Assembly: GCA_016458225.1 (NCBI GenBank)
Contig: JAEMGR010000005.1
Span: forward strand, 868,001 to 932,000
DNA from: Myxococcaceae bacterium JPH2
Lineage (GTDB): Bacteria; Myxococcota; Myxococcia; Myxococcales; Myxococcaceae
DNA length: 64,000 nucleotides
Direction: 5' to 3'
A model generated the notes under the pieces. That model searched no databases, had not been told where the DNA came from, and worked only from the letters and a program-made list of their open reading frames with translations. Numbering within the stretch: position 1 is the first letter of the stretch; the number at the start of each line of letters is the position of its first letter. Position numbers and translations under genes: made by a program. Positions 34,710 to 43,948 of the stretch are shown in pieces.

Positions 34710-37154
34710 ATGATGAGCACGCTGGTCCAGGACCTACGCTTCGCGCTGCGCGCCCTGCTCAAGAACCGTGTCTTCACGGTGGTCGCGGTGGTGACCCTGG
34801 CCCTGGGGATTGGCGTGAACACCGCCATCTTCACGGTGGTCGATGCCACGCTGCTGCGGCCGCTCCCCTACCCGGAGCCCGACCGACTCGTCGACCTCTG
34901 GGAGATCCGCCCGCTGAGTGGTGAGTTCGGGCGCTCCCAGGCGTCCTATCCCAACTTCCTCGACTACCAGTCGCAGACGGAGCTGTTCTCGTCGTTCGGC
35001 GCCTACCTCGGCAACCAGCAGCTCGTGGCGATGGGCAGCGGGGCGGCGGAGATGCTCCCCTTCGCGATGGTGTCGGGGGACTTCTTCAAGACCCTGGGGA
35101 CCCGCCCCACGCTGGGCCGGCTCCTCAACGCGGAGGACGACCAAGACGGCGCCGAGCGCGTGGCGGTCATCAGCCACGGCATGTGGCAGCGGCGCTTCGG
35201 TGGGAAGACGGACGTGGTCGGCAAGACGTTCTCCCTGCGCGGCGCCGTCTACAGCATCGTGGGCGTCGTGAGCCCCGAGTACCAGTTCGCGCTCGCGAGT
35301 CCCGTGGAGGCGTGGGTTCCCCAGCGGAACCTGCTCCCCGAGGACATGAAGACGCGGCGAAGCCTGCGCTGGGTGAAGGTGATTGGCCGGCTGGCGCCGG
35401 GCGTGAGCCAGGAGCTGGCGCAGACGAAGCTGCGCGAGCTGGCGTCGCGGCTCGCCACCGAGTACCCCGCCGCCAACACGCACCTGTCCATCGAGCTGAC
35501 GCCGCTGCGCGACGAAGTCGTGGGCTCCGTGCGTCCGCTGTTGTTGCTCATGCTGGGCGCGGTGGGGCTGGTGCTGCTCATCGCGTGCGGCAACGTGGCC
35601 AACCTGATGCTCGCGCGCGCGGCGTCGCGGCAGCGCGAGATGGCCATCCGACAGGCGCTCGGCGCGGGTCGGGGGCGGCTGGTGCAGCAGCTCCTCACCG
35701 AGAGCCTCCTGCTCGCCGTCTTTGGCGGGTGTCTGGGATTGCTGTGCGCGCAGTGGGGACTCGAGGTCCTGCTGTCCGCCATCCCGGAGCAGCAGCTGGC
35801 GGTCATGCCCTATCTGCGCGAGCTTTCATTGGATGGTCGGGTCCTGGGCTTCACGGCCGGCGTCTCCATCCTGACGGGCGTGTTGTTCGGATTGGTGCCG
35901 GCGCTCACGGGCTCTCGCGCGGACGTGCGGGGCGCGCTCCAGGCCGCGGCGCCGAACGCGAGCGGCAGCGCACGGAGCAAGCTGCGGCGAGCGCTCGTGG
36001 TGGGCGAGGTCGCGCTGGCGCTCATGCTGCTCGTGGGCGCGGGCCTGTTGCTCAAGAGCATGACGCGGATGATGGCGGTGGACCCCGGCTTCGAGCGCCA
36101 GGACCTGCTCACGGGCTACCTGATCATGCCCCAGGGAAAGTACCAGGGCCCGGGCGAGGCGAGCGACCTCATGGCGCGGCTGGTGGATCAACTCCAGGCG
36201 CGGCCGGACGTGCAGGGCGCCGCCTTCGTGTCTCGGCTGCCGCTCAGCAACGGGGGCAACACCGCGCGCTACGTCATCCTCGGCCGGCCGCCCGCGGCGC
36301 CCGGACAGGACAACGAGGCGTTCTTCCGCACGGTGTCGACGGGCTACTTCCAGACGCTCAAGGTGCCCCTGGTGCGCGGGCGCTTCTTCGCGCAGACGGA
36401 TGGGACGGACGCGCCCAAGGTGGTCATCATCAATCAGGCGCTGGCGGCGCGGCTGTTCCCGGGCCAGGACCCGGTGGGCCAGAGCCTGCGCCTGACCTAT
36501 TCGCCGACCCAGCTCCCGCGCGAAATCGTGGGCGTGGTGGCCAATGAGAACATGGAGAGCCTGGACGCCGTGGCCTCGCCGGCCATGTACGTGCCCATCG
36601 CGCAGGATGATCCGGACAACGCGTTCCTCGCGGTGCGCATGCGACGGGGCGCGACGGGCATGGCGGCCGCGGTGCTCGCCACGGTGAAGGCGGAGAACCC
36701 GGAGCTGGTGCTGGTGGACGTGCGCACGCTGGACGAGCGCGTGGAGACCTCCTCCTCGGTGTTCCTGCGCCGCTACCCCACGTTGGTGGTGGGCGCGTTC
36801 GCCTCGGTGGCGCTGCTGCTGGCGCTGGTGGGCGTGTATGGCGTCATCGCGTACTCCATCGCGCAGCGGACGCGCGAAATCAGCATCCGCCTGGCCCTGG
36901 GCGCGCGGCGAGTCGACGTGCTCTCGATGGTGGTGCGCGAGGGCGCGGGCATGGCGCTGATGGGCGTGGGGCTCGGGTTGGTCGGCGCGTTGGCGCTGGG
37001 CCGGGTGCTCCAGCGGCTCCTGTTCGGCGTGGACGCGAGCGACCCGCTGGTGCTCGCGGGCGGCGCGGTGCTGCTGGTGCTCATGGCCGTGCTGGCCAGC
37101 TACCTGCCCGCGCGGCGTGCCTCGCGCGTGGAACCGGCTGAAGCGCTGCGCTGA
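34710..37154 (+). CDS. ADOP/MacB-type FtsX permease (814 residues)
   Basis: ATG 34710 follows GAAGGGG. The start [20 protein letters not shown] and [13 protein letters not shown] are diagnostic of the acidobacterial duplicated orphan permease (ADOP) family. Two MacB periplasmic core domains and two FtsX transmembrane sets are present (first set around [19 protein letters not shown], then [11 protein letters not shown]-like; second at [19 protein letters not shown] and [12 protein letters not shown]). The C-terminus ends [19 protein letters not shown] proteins act without an adjacent ATPase gene, as here. The likely role is export or lipid/protein extraction at the inner membrane with an unlinked ATPase. 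The substrate is unknown. Confidence 0.9.
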   Translation: MMSTLVQDLRFALRALLKNRVFTVVAVVTLALGIGVNTAIFTVVDATLLRPLPYPEPDRLVDLWEIRPLSGEFGRSQASYPNFLDYQSQTELFSSFGAYLGNQQLVAMGSGAAEMLPFAMVSGDFFKTLGTRPTLGRLLNAEDDQDGAERVAVISHGMWQRRFGGKTDVVGKTFSLRGAVYSIVGVVSPEYQFALASPVEAWVPQRNLLPEDMKTRRSLRWVKVIGRLAPGVSQELAQTKLRELASRLATEYPAANTHLSIELTPLRDEVVGSVRPLLLLMLGAVGLVLLIACGNVANLMLARAASRQREMAIRQALGAGRGRLVQQLLTESLLLAVFGGCLGLLCAQWGLEVLLSAIPEQQLAVMPYLRELSLDGRVLGFTAGVSILTGVLFGLVPALTGSRADVRGALQAAAPNASGSARSKLRRALVVGEVALALMLLVGAGLLLKSMTRMMAVDPGFERQDLLTGYLIMPQGKYQGPGEASDLMARLVDQLQARPDVQGAAFVSRLPLSNGGNTARYVILGRPPAAPGQDNEAFFRTVSTGYFQTLKVPLVRGRFFAQTDGTDAPKVVIINQALAARLFPGQDPVGQSLRLTYSPTQLPREIVGVVANENMESLDAVASPAMYVPIAQDDPDNAFLAVRMRRGATGMAAAVLATVKAENPELVLVDVRTLDERVETSSSVFLRRYPTLVVGAFASVALLLALVGVYGVIAYSIAQRTREISIRLALGARRVDVLSMVVREGAGMALMGVGLGLVGALALGRVLQRLLFGVDASDPLVLAGGAVLLVLMAVLASYLPARRASRVEPAEALR

Positions 37155-37706
37155 GGTCGGGAGTGCCGCCGGGGCCCTTGACGCGCGGAAAGCCGAAGAG
37201 TCGTTCCACTGCGCCACAGGCATGAAGCGAAGCCCTTCGGGTGGTAGCTCCAATGCCATCACTCGCCCAACCACGGAGCGCTCGCGGTCCACACACGCGA
37301 GTCTCTGACAGAAGCAGAGGGGTCAGTAACGCAGCACCTGCTCTCTCATGCTGGCGTCTGGCGGAATGAACTGTACGCCCTGGAGTGCAGCAACTCCAAG
37401 GCGTCTTTCCACCGAGAAGAGGCCACCGGCCGCGGAAGGCGGTGATGGCCGACCAGAACCGAAGCAGGGTGAACCGGCTCACCAAGACGGAGCCTCACTG
37501 GCGCAGCAATCACAACCGGATTCACCCTGAGAACTGGGAGAGAGCCATGGCCCAGACCAGAAGCGGGTGGTTCTGGGAACGGACCTCGACGCTCGACTCC
37601 AATGAATGGTCACGCTGCCCGGAATCATCTCGGCAGAGCGGAGCGTCATTGCCTACTCGTTCGTCGGTACTGGATGGAGGCGAGATCCTCCGCCGAGAGG
37701 GAATGC
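37155..37706. other. Gene-poor stretch of lower GC
   Basis: These 552 bp hold no supported gene. A forward frame near 37443 (MADQNRSRVNRLTKTEPH) has weak third-position GC and no recognised domain. The stretch may be remnant DNA after the permease gene. Confidence 0.5.
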
Positions 37707-38144
37707 TCAGTATTTCTGCCACGTCAACACGTAGGTGGAAATCTCCAGCGGCGTTTCGGTGAACTGGACCACTCCGCCACCAAGGTCCGTCAGGGATACG
37801 GCCACTCGATACCAGGTTCCGCTTCCCATGCATTTATCGTAGCGCCGCCCCTCGTAATATCCCGTGCTGATCAGGGTAAGGTTGTCGAATACGGGCGAGC
37901 CGACGGTCCAGCATGGGTGTCCCGACGGGACGGACGTCTTGACCGCGTCGCCACTGGTGTTCATTGCAATCTTCCAACTCGGGTCGGCAACGATGTACCA
38001 GTTTCCGACAAGCGGATCCCCAGAAGAGAGAATGGCAGAACTCGCGGTGTCGATGCTGTCTTGATTGTTGCTCTCGACAGCGGGGCCGCCGCAGGCGGTG
38101 GCGAAGAGGGAGAGAGCCGCAATGATGGTGGCTATTGGCTTCAT
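37707..38144 (-). CDS. Small lipoprotein, function unknown
   Basis: The product is 145 residues from ATG 38144, with GGGGTTCACAGC upstream. The signal ends near FATAC (lipobox). The rest is a short beta-rich domain (GNWYIVADPSWKIAMNT, GTWYRVAVSLTDLGGGVVQF). No family recognised. Codon use and base composition are less GC-rich than the window average, as is the flanking DNA, hinting at recent acquisition. Confidence 0.65.
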   Translation of the reverse strand: MKPIATIIAALSLFATACGGPAVESNNQDSIDTASSAILSSGDPLVGNWYIVADPSWKIAMNTSGDAVKTSVPSGHPCWTVGSPVFDNLTLISTGYYEGRRYDKCMGSGTWYRVAVSLTDLGGGVVQFTETPLEISTYVLTWQKY

Positions 38145-38671
38145 GCTGTGAACCCCATTCGAGATGTGAAGCCGTCGAACTGACCGGTATTTAGCATTTA
38201 GCATGGTAATCTCATTTGTGAGCATGAAAAGAGCGGGCGCTGGAATGCTTGCCGAAGGGAGGGGGAGTCTTTGCTTCCCCACTGCCAAAAATCAGACCGT
38301 GCCGACCGACGTGCGACCCCATCCTTGTGCGGCACGCGGCCGCGGACGTCCCAGGCAACAAGGCCGCCGATAGGTTTCCGTCCAACCGCTCTGGAAGTGC
38401 TCTTGCGAGGCTATGAGCGCTTCCGGGAGATTGGCGGGCGCTCGGCGCATTGTCCTCTTCGGTGAGCATCAAGGCGGGCCTCGCTCGCGTCCCCCACGCC
38501 GCGACGTCGCCTCGCCGAGTCTGGCCCCACGTAACGAATGCCGCGCAAGGAACACTTCCGCTCAGGGTGTGCGTCAAGGAGATGGCAGACAATGTAGACG
38601 CTGCCCCGAAGGGTCGACCCTGAGGCCTCTCTCGGCAGCGCATGTCGGCGGGGTCGGCATAGAGTGGCGCC
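38145..38671. other. Intergenic stretch with a tandem TTTAGCA repeat
   Basis: These 527 bp lie between the small lipoprotein gene and the divergent molybdopterin gene. At 38190-38203, TTTAGCA occurs twice in tandem, about 50 bp before the lipoprotein start, possibly a regulatory element. Open frames here overlap one another and lack coding bias. Confidence 0.5.
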
Positions 38672-40888
38672 ATGCCCTCTTCCTCCGAGCCTCAGGTCCA
38701 CTTCCGTGCCTGCAACCTCTGCGAGGCCATGTGTGGCATTCGCATCGAGGTTCGCGACGGCCGCGTCCACTCCATCCGTGGCGATGACGAGGACCCCTTC
38801 AGCCGAGGCCACATCTGCCCCAAGGCCCTCGCGCTCCGGGACCTGCACGAGGACCCCGACCGCCTTCGCCACCCCATGCGCCGCACCGCCTCGGGCTGGG
38901 AGCCCGTTGGCTGGGATGAGGCGCTCGACGATGTGGCCCACCGGCTCCATGCCCTGCAACAAGAGCACGGCAACGACACGGTCGGCGTCTACCTGGGCAA
39001 TCCCAACGTCCACAACCTCGGCGCCATGATGTTCGCGCCCGAGATGGTGCGCTCCCTCCATACGCACAACCGCTTCTCCGCCACGTCCGTCGATCAGCTC
39101 CCGCACCAGCTCTCGGCCTACCTCATGTTCGGGCACCAGCTCCTCGTGCCCATCCCAGACATCGACCACACCCGGTACATGCTCATCCTTGGCGCCAATC
39201 CGTTGGCCTCGAATGGCAGCATGATGACCGCGCCCGATGTCCGCGCTCGCCTGCGCGCCATCCAGCAGCGTGGCGGTCGCGTCGTCGTCGTGGATCCGCG
39301 CCGCACGGAGACCGCTCGCATCGCGGACCAACATGTCTTCATCCGCCCAGGCACCGATGCGCTCGCCCTCCTCGCCCTGCTTCATGTGGCCCTCGTGGAG
39401 AACCCGCCGCGACTGGGCCGGCTCGCGGAGTTCGTGGACGGGTTGGACGTGGTGCGCGAACAGGTCCGCGACTTCACGCCCGAGCGCGTCGCTCCGCATA
39501 CCGGCGTGGACGCGGACACCTTGCGCGCGCTGGCTCGTGACTTCCTCGCCGCGGACGGGGCCGTCTGCTACGGCCGCATGGGCCTGTCCACCCAGCCCTT
39601 CGGCGCCCTCTGCCAATGGCTCATCACCGTCCTCAATATCGTGACGGGCAACCTGGATCGCGAGGGCGGCGCGCTCTTCACTCGGCCTGCCTTTGACCTG
39701 GTGGGCGGTCCGCGCGCGCTCGGCCTGGGGCGCGGCAGCCTGGGGCGATGGAAGAGCCGGGTGCGCGGCCTGCCTGAGTTCGCCGGCGAGCTGCCCGTGG
39801 CCGTGCTCTCCGAGGAGATCCTCACCGAGGGCCCCGGGCGCATCCGCGCGCTCGTCACCGTGGCGGGCAACCCCGCGCTGTCCACGCCCAATGGCGCACA
39901 GCTCGAACGCGCGCTGGAGCGGCTCGACTTCATGGTGAGCATCGACCCGTACCTCAACGAGACGACGCGCCACGCGCACTACATCCTCCCGCCCGTGTCA
40001 CCGCTGGAGCGCGGCCATTACGACCTCGCCTTCCACATGCTCGCCGTGCGCAACACCGCGCGCTATGCGCCGCCCCTCTTCCCGCCCGGCCCGGATGCGC
40101 TCGAGGACTGGCGCATCCACCTGGAGCTGAAGCGCCGCCTGGACACGCTGCGCCACGGGACTCGGCTGAAGGACATGATTGCGTACCACGCCATCAAGCG
40201 CATGGGACCCGAGCGCCTGCTCGACGTGGGCCTGCGCATGGGACCGTATGGCGCGCGCTTCCGTCCGTTCCGCCAAGGTCTCACGCTGGCCAAGCTTCGT
40301 GAGCAGCCTCACGGCGTGGACCTGGGCCCGCTCAAGCCCAGCCTCCCGCAGCGACTGCAGCACAAGGACCGTCGCATCCGGCTCGCGCCCGAGCCCCTGG
40401 TCGCGGACCTGCGGCGGCTGCGCGAGACCTTCCCCGAGGCGCGCGTGTCCTCGCCGCACAACGGAGAGCTGTTGCTCATTGGCCGGCGTCACCTGCGCGA
40501 CAACAACTCCTGGCTTCACAACACGCCGGGCCTGGTGAAGGGCAAGCCTCGCTGCACGCTGATGGTGCACCCCGAGGACGCCTCGCGGCTGGGGCTCGTC
40601 GAGGGCGCGGAGGCCCTCGTCACCTCGCGCGTGGGCCGCGTCACGGTGCCGGTGGAGGTGACGGACGACGTGATGCCGGGCGTGGTGAGCCTGCCCCACG
40701 GCTATGGGCATCAACGACCGGGCATCCGCCTCACTGTCGCCGCCCAGCACGCGGGCGCCAGCATCAACGACCTCACCGATGACCTCGCCCTGGACGCGGT
40801 CAGCGGCAACGCGGCCTTCAGCGGCACGCCGGTGCGGGTGACGAGCGCGGCGGTGACGGGCGTCGGGGCCTCCACACCAGCGGCGTGA
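38672..40888 (+). CDS. Molybdopterin-dependent oxidoreductase with one [4Fe-4S] cluster
   Basis: The product has 738 residues. The N-terminal cluster motif is C-x2-C-x3-C-x27-C (Cys14, Cys17, Cys21, Cys49). The molybdopterin domains follow: VSIRGDDEDPFSRGHICPK-like start, VGVYLGNPNVHNLG, LILGANPLASNGS, GGRVVVVDPRRTETA, and a C-terminal dinucleotide domain with TPGLVKGKPRCTLMVHP. It belongs to the formate-dehydrogenase/nitrate-reductase superfamily, but the metal ligand and substrate cannot be fixed by eye. No subunit or maturation genes are adjacent. No Tat signal is visible, so it is probably cytoplasmic. Its end overlaps the convergent membrane-protein gene by 71 bp. Confidence 0.9.
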   Translation: MPSSSEPQVHFRACNLCEAMCGIRIEVRDGRVHSIRGDDEDPFSRGHICPKALALRDLHEDPDRLRHPMRRTASGWEPVGWDEALDDVAHRLHALQQEHGNDTVGVYLGNPNVHNLGAMMFAPEMVRSLHTHNRFSATSVDQLPHQLSAYLMFGHQLLVPIPDIDHTRYMLILGANPLASNGSMMTAPDVRARLRAIQQRGGRVVVVDPRRTETARIADQHVFIRPGTDALALLALLHVALVENPPRLGRLAEFVDGLDVVREQVRDFTPERVAPHTGVDADTLRALARDFLAADGAVCYGRMGLSTQPFGALCQWLITVLNIVTGNLDREGGALFTRPAFDLVGGPRALGLGRGSLGRWKSRVRGLPEFAGELPVAVLSEEILTEGPGRIRALVTVAGNPALSTPNGAQLERALERLDFMVSIDPYLNETTRHAHYILPPVSPLERGHYDLAFHMLAVRNTARYAPPLFPPGPDALEDWRIHLELKRRLDTLRHGTRLKDMIAYHAIKRMGPERLLDVGLRMGPYGARFRPFRQGLTLAKLREQPHGVDLGPLKPSLPQRLQHKDRRIRLAPEPLVADLRRLRETFPEARVSSPHNGELLLIGRRHLRDNNSWLHNTPGLVKGKPRCTLMVHPEDASRLGLVEGAEALVTSRVGRVTVPVEVTDDVMPGVVSLPHGYGHQRPGIRLTVAAQHAGASINDLTDDLALDAVSGNAAFSGTPVRVTSAAVTGVGASTPAA

Positions 40889-41879
40889 GCGCACCGGCCA
40901 GGACGAAGCCGGCCTGCACCGTGTGCGCCAGCAGCGCGATGGACATGGCGCGCGCGGTGGTGGTGCCCAGCGCGCCCGCCGCCAGCGAGAACGCGCCATC
41001 CGTGACGCCCACCTGCCCCGGCACGAGCGACCCCAGCGCCAACGCCACCAGGTAGAGGCCCTGCGCGAAGAAGGCCTGCACCGCGCTCGCGTCGATGCCC
41101 ACCGCGTGCGCCAGGACCGCGTACTGCATCACCTGGAGCGAGCGGCTGCACATGAAGGCCAGCATGGGACGCCAGGGCAAGAGCGGGCCCGAGCACGCTG
41201 AGTCCTGGAACACCTCCGTCTGCGAGGCCCAACGCTGACGCCGCCGCAGCAGCCACGCGCCCAGCCTCCTCGCACGCATGCAGGCGCGCACGCCCAACGA
41301 GGTGAGCAGCAACACCGTGCCATGGATGAGCATGGCGATGGTGAAGGCAGACACCCCCGTCATGAGGAAGGAGGCATACGCGCACGGAAAGGAGATGAGC
41401 CCACCCGCCCCCAGCGACGCCGCCTGCGCGGTGGCCGCCGCGGATGAAGCCGCCGCGCCCCCCGTGTAGGGCGTGACGAGCGCGGCCTTGGTGGCCTCCG
41501 CCGCGGCTCGGCCCGCGGGCGCCATGCTGGACACGGCGGTCCCAATGAGCTGCGCGCGCGCCAGCACCGACACCGGGATGAGGCGCGCCCGCGGTCCATG
41601 CGCCAACCAGGTGGCCGAGGCATCCAGCGCCTGCCGTCCCACCTCGATGAGCGCCACCCACGGCAGCCACGGCGCGGCTTCCTTCAGCGCGAGCCCCAGC
41701 TCGCTCGGGCCCGCGCGGTGCACCAGCATGGCCAGCATGCCCAGGCCCAGCAGCGCGAAGAGGATCCTCACTCCCACGACGAGCCGGAGTCGCCAGGAGC
41801 CACCGACCAGCGCTCGCCCCGGCCCCGCCTCGCCTATCCCGGGCCCGACCACGGCCGCGTCCTGGCGCGCGTCTCTCAC
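40818..41879 (-). CDS. UPF0104/lysylphosphatidylglycerol-synthase-type flippase domain protein
   Basis: The product is 353 residues from GTG 41879, which has AGGAGG 6 bp upstream. It is highly hydrophobic with about seven to eight membrane helices and matches the UPF0104/AglD-type flippase fold of MprF N-termini: AMLVHRAGPSELGLALKEA, then SSMAPAGRAAAEATKAAL and GSLVPGQVGVTDGAFSLAAG. Such proteins transport lipids across the inner membrane, but the C-terminal synthase domain of MprF is absent. It is convergent with the molybdopterin gene (71-bp overlap). Confidence 0.82.
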   Translation of the reverse strand: MRDARQDAAVVGPGIGEAGPGRALVGGSWRLRLVVGVRILFALLGLGMLAMLVHRAGPSELGLALKEAAPWLPWVALIEVGRQALDASATWLAHGPRARLIPVSVLARAQLIGTAVSSMAPAGRAAAEATKAALVTPYTGGAAASSAAATAQAASLGAGGLISFPCAYASFLMTGVSAFTIAMLIHGTVLLLTSLGVRACMRARRLGAWLLRRRQRWASQTEVFQDSACSGPLLPWRPMLAFMCSRSLQVMQYAVLAHAVGIDASAVQAFFAQGLYLVALALGSLVPGQVGVTDGAFSLAAGALGTTTARAMSIALLAHTVQAGFVLAGALTPLVWRPRRPSPPRSSPAPACR

Positions 41880-42161
41880 CGTCGCCCTCCTCGCCCATCG
41901 CGCCCCCGGCCCCCGGGGTCGTGGTGAAGGTGCGCAGCCCCGCCACTCCTGGCGAGGGGGGACCCCGAGCACACGACCCCTGTCCGCCGGGTGCGTCACC
42001 TGGAGGACAACACCAGGGCCCTGGGGCTCCAGGCACCCCGCACGGGCCCGCACGTCCGCATGGGAACGTCGCGCGGAGAACGCGGCGCGCGCGGCTCGGC
42101 AGCCGCGACGAACGTGGCTAGGGTGCGGCCCGAGACGGCAGGACGAACGCGGGAGCGACAC

Positions 42162-43148
42162 ATGAAAGCGGTGCGGTTCTCGGCCTTCGGGCCCCCCAAG
42201 GACGTGGCCCAGCTCGTGGACGAGGCGCGCGAGGCCCTCAAGCCCGGCGAGGCGCGAGTCGCGGTGCTCGCCACGCCCATCAATCCCTCGGACCTGCTCA
42301 CCCTCACCGGTGAGTACGGCATGCTGCCCAAGCTGCCCGCCACGCCCGGCAACGAGGGCGTGGGCCGCGTCGTCGAAGTCGAGGACTCGGACGCGGTGTC
42401 CCCCGGCGACCTGGTGTTCCTGCCCACCGGCGCGGGCACGTGGCGCACGCACCTCACCGCGAAGGCGGCGGAGCTGTTGCCCGTGCCGCCGGGCCTGGAC
42501 CTCATCCAGGCCTCCATGATGGCCATCAACCCGCCCACCGCCTACCTCATGCTGCGGCAGTTCGTGACGCTCCAGCCCGGAGACTGGGTCATCCAGAACG
42601 CGGCCAACTCCGCGGTGGGGCGCTACCTCATCACCCTGGCGCAGGTGATGGGCGTGAAGACGGTGAACGTGGTGCGCCGCGAGTCCCTGGCCGCCGAACT
42701 CAAGGCCCAGGGCGCGGACGTGGTGCTGACCGACACGGACGAGCTGCCCCAACAGGTGAAGGACGCCACGCGCGGCGCCAAGGTGCGCCTGGGCATCGAC
42801 GCGGTGGGTGGAGACTCCACGCGACGGCTGGGCGACTCGCTGGCCACGGGCGGCGTGGTGGTGAACTACGGCGCCATGAGCGGCAAGGGCCCCAAGCTGT
42901 CCGCGGCGGCCTCCATCTTCAAGGACATCTCCCTGCGCGGCTTCTGGCTGGTGCGCTGGATGCGGAACGCCTCGCGCGAGGAGCAGAACGCCACCTTCGC
43001 CCGGCTCGCAGAGCTGATGTCCGTGGGCACGCTGCAGACGACGGTGGACGGCACCTTTCCGCTGGAGCGCATCCACGACGCACTCCAGCGCGCGATGGAG
43101 GAAGGCCGCAACGGCAAGGTCATCCTCACCCCGAACCCCGCGACCTGA
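42162..43148 (+). CDS. MDR-family 2-enoyl thioester reductase-like oxidoreductase
   Basis: The product has 328 residues with the medium-chain dehydrogenase/reductase fold without zinc ligands. It starts [15 protein letters not shown] and has [30 protein letters not shown] and the NADPH loop [13 protein letters not shown]. The pattern VINPxxAYLML...[17 protein letters not shown] is that of mitochondrial enoyl-ACP/CoA reductases (MECR/ETR1). It could reduce enoyl thioesters or quinones. It is followed after about 30 bp by an SDR gene on the same strand, so the two are probably co-transcribed. Confidence 0.85.
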   Translation: MKAVRFSAFGPPKDVAQLVDEAREALKPGEARVAVLATPINPSDLLTLTGEYGMLPKLPATPGNEGVGRVVEVEDSDAVSPGDLVFLPTGAGTWRTHLTAKAAELLPVPPGLDLIQASMMAINPPTAYLMLRQFVTLQPGDWVIQNAANSAVGRYLITLAQVMGVKTVNVVRRESLAAELKAQGADVVLTDTDELPQQVKDATRGAKVRLGIDAVGGDSTRRLGDSLATGGVVVNYGAMSGKGPKLSAAASIFKDISLRGFWLVRWMRNASREEQNATFARLAELMSVGTLQTTVDGTFPLERIHDALQRAMEEGRNGKVILTPNPAT

Positions 43149-43177
43149 GCGCGCGCACGCCCCCAAGGACAGACACC

Positions 43178-43942
43178 ATGAAGCGAGTCGAAGGCAAGGT
43201 CGCCCTGATTACTGGCGCGGCGGGCGGACTGGGCGCGGCGGCGGCGCGGCTGCTGGCGCGCGAGGGCGCTCGCGTGGTGGTGACGGACCGGCGCGAGGAC
43301 GAGGGGCGACAGGTGGCCGAGTCACTGGGTGACTCGGGCCTCTTCGTGTCCCTGGACGTCACGCGCGAGGAGCAGTGGGAGCAGGCGATTGAGCAGACCC
43401 TGGCGCGCTTTGGCCGGCTGGACGTGCTGGTGAACAACGCCGGCATGGGCATCCCCAAGGACGTGGAGACGCTGTCCCTGGCCGAGTGGCGGCTGGTGCA
43501 CGCGGTCAACCTGGACGGCACCTTCCTCGGGTGCAAGCACGGCATCCGCGCGATGCGGCGTCACGGCGAAGGTGGCTCCATCATCAACATCTCCTCCGTG
43601 GGCGGACTGGTGGGCATGGCGGGCGTGCCGGCGTACTCGTCCGCCAAGGGCGGCGTGCGGCTGTTGAGCAAGTCCGTGGCGCTGCACTGCGCGCAGAAGG
43701 GCTACGGCATCCGCGTCAATTCCATCCATCCCGGCTTCGTGGAGACCTCGATGGTGGAGGCGCTGGCCCAGGCCTCGGGCAAGCCCGTGGAGGCGCGCGC
43801 GCGCATGGTGCGCGGCATTCCCCTGGGCCGGCTGGGTGAACCGGATGACGTGGCCTACGCCATCGTCTACCTCGCCTCGGACGAGTCGAAGATGGTGACG
43901 GGCTCGGAGATGGTCATCGACGGCGGGGCCACCGCGCAGTAG
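43178..43942 (+). CDS. Short-chain dehydrogenase/reductase, classical type
   Basis: The product has 254 residues, the length of classical SDRs. The cofactor motif is TGAAGGLG (residues 12-19), NNAG at 86-89, Ser140 in NISSVGG, Tyr153 and Lys157 in the YSSAK motif, and a C-terminal GSEMVIDGG. The acidic residue Asp37 after the second strand favours NAD over NADP. AAGGAC lies upstream of the ATG. The substrate is unknown; the neighbouring enoyl-reductase-like gene suggests a fatty-acid or aldehyde/ketone pathway. Confidence 0.9.
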   Translation: MKRVEGKVALITGAAGGLGAAAARLLAREGARVVVTDRREDEGRQVAESLGDSGLFVSLDVTREEQWEQAIEQTLARFGRLDVLVNNAGMGIPKDVETLSLAEWRLVHAVNLDGTFLGCKHGIRAMRRHGEGGSIINISSVGGLVGMAGVPAYSSAKGGVRLLSKSVALHCAQKGYGIRVNSIHPGFVETSMVEALAQASGKPVEARARMVRGIPLGRLGEPDDVAYAIVYLASDESKMVTGSEMVIDGGATAQ

Positions 43943-43948
43943 CGGGGG

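Noticed and set aside
37443-37762. Short forward frame beginning MADQNRSRVNRL
   Set aside because: Composition and codon use unlike the window, ends in Arg/Ser-rich sequence; no recognised domain.
38212-38673. 153-residue minus-strand frame
   Set aside because: No ribosome site, Arg/Ser-rich with no domain, overlaps the probable promoter of the molybdopterin gene.
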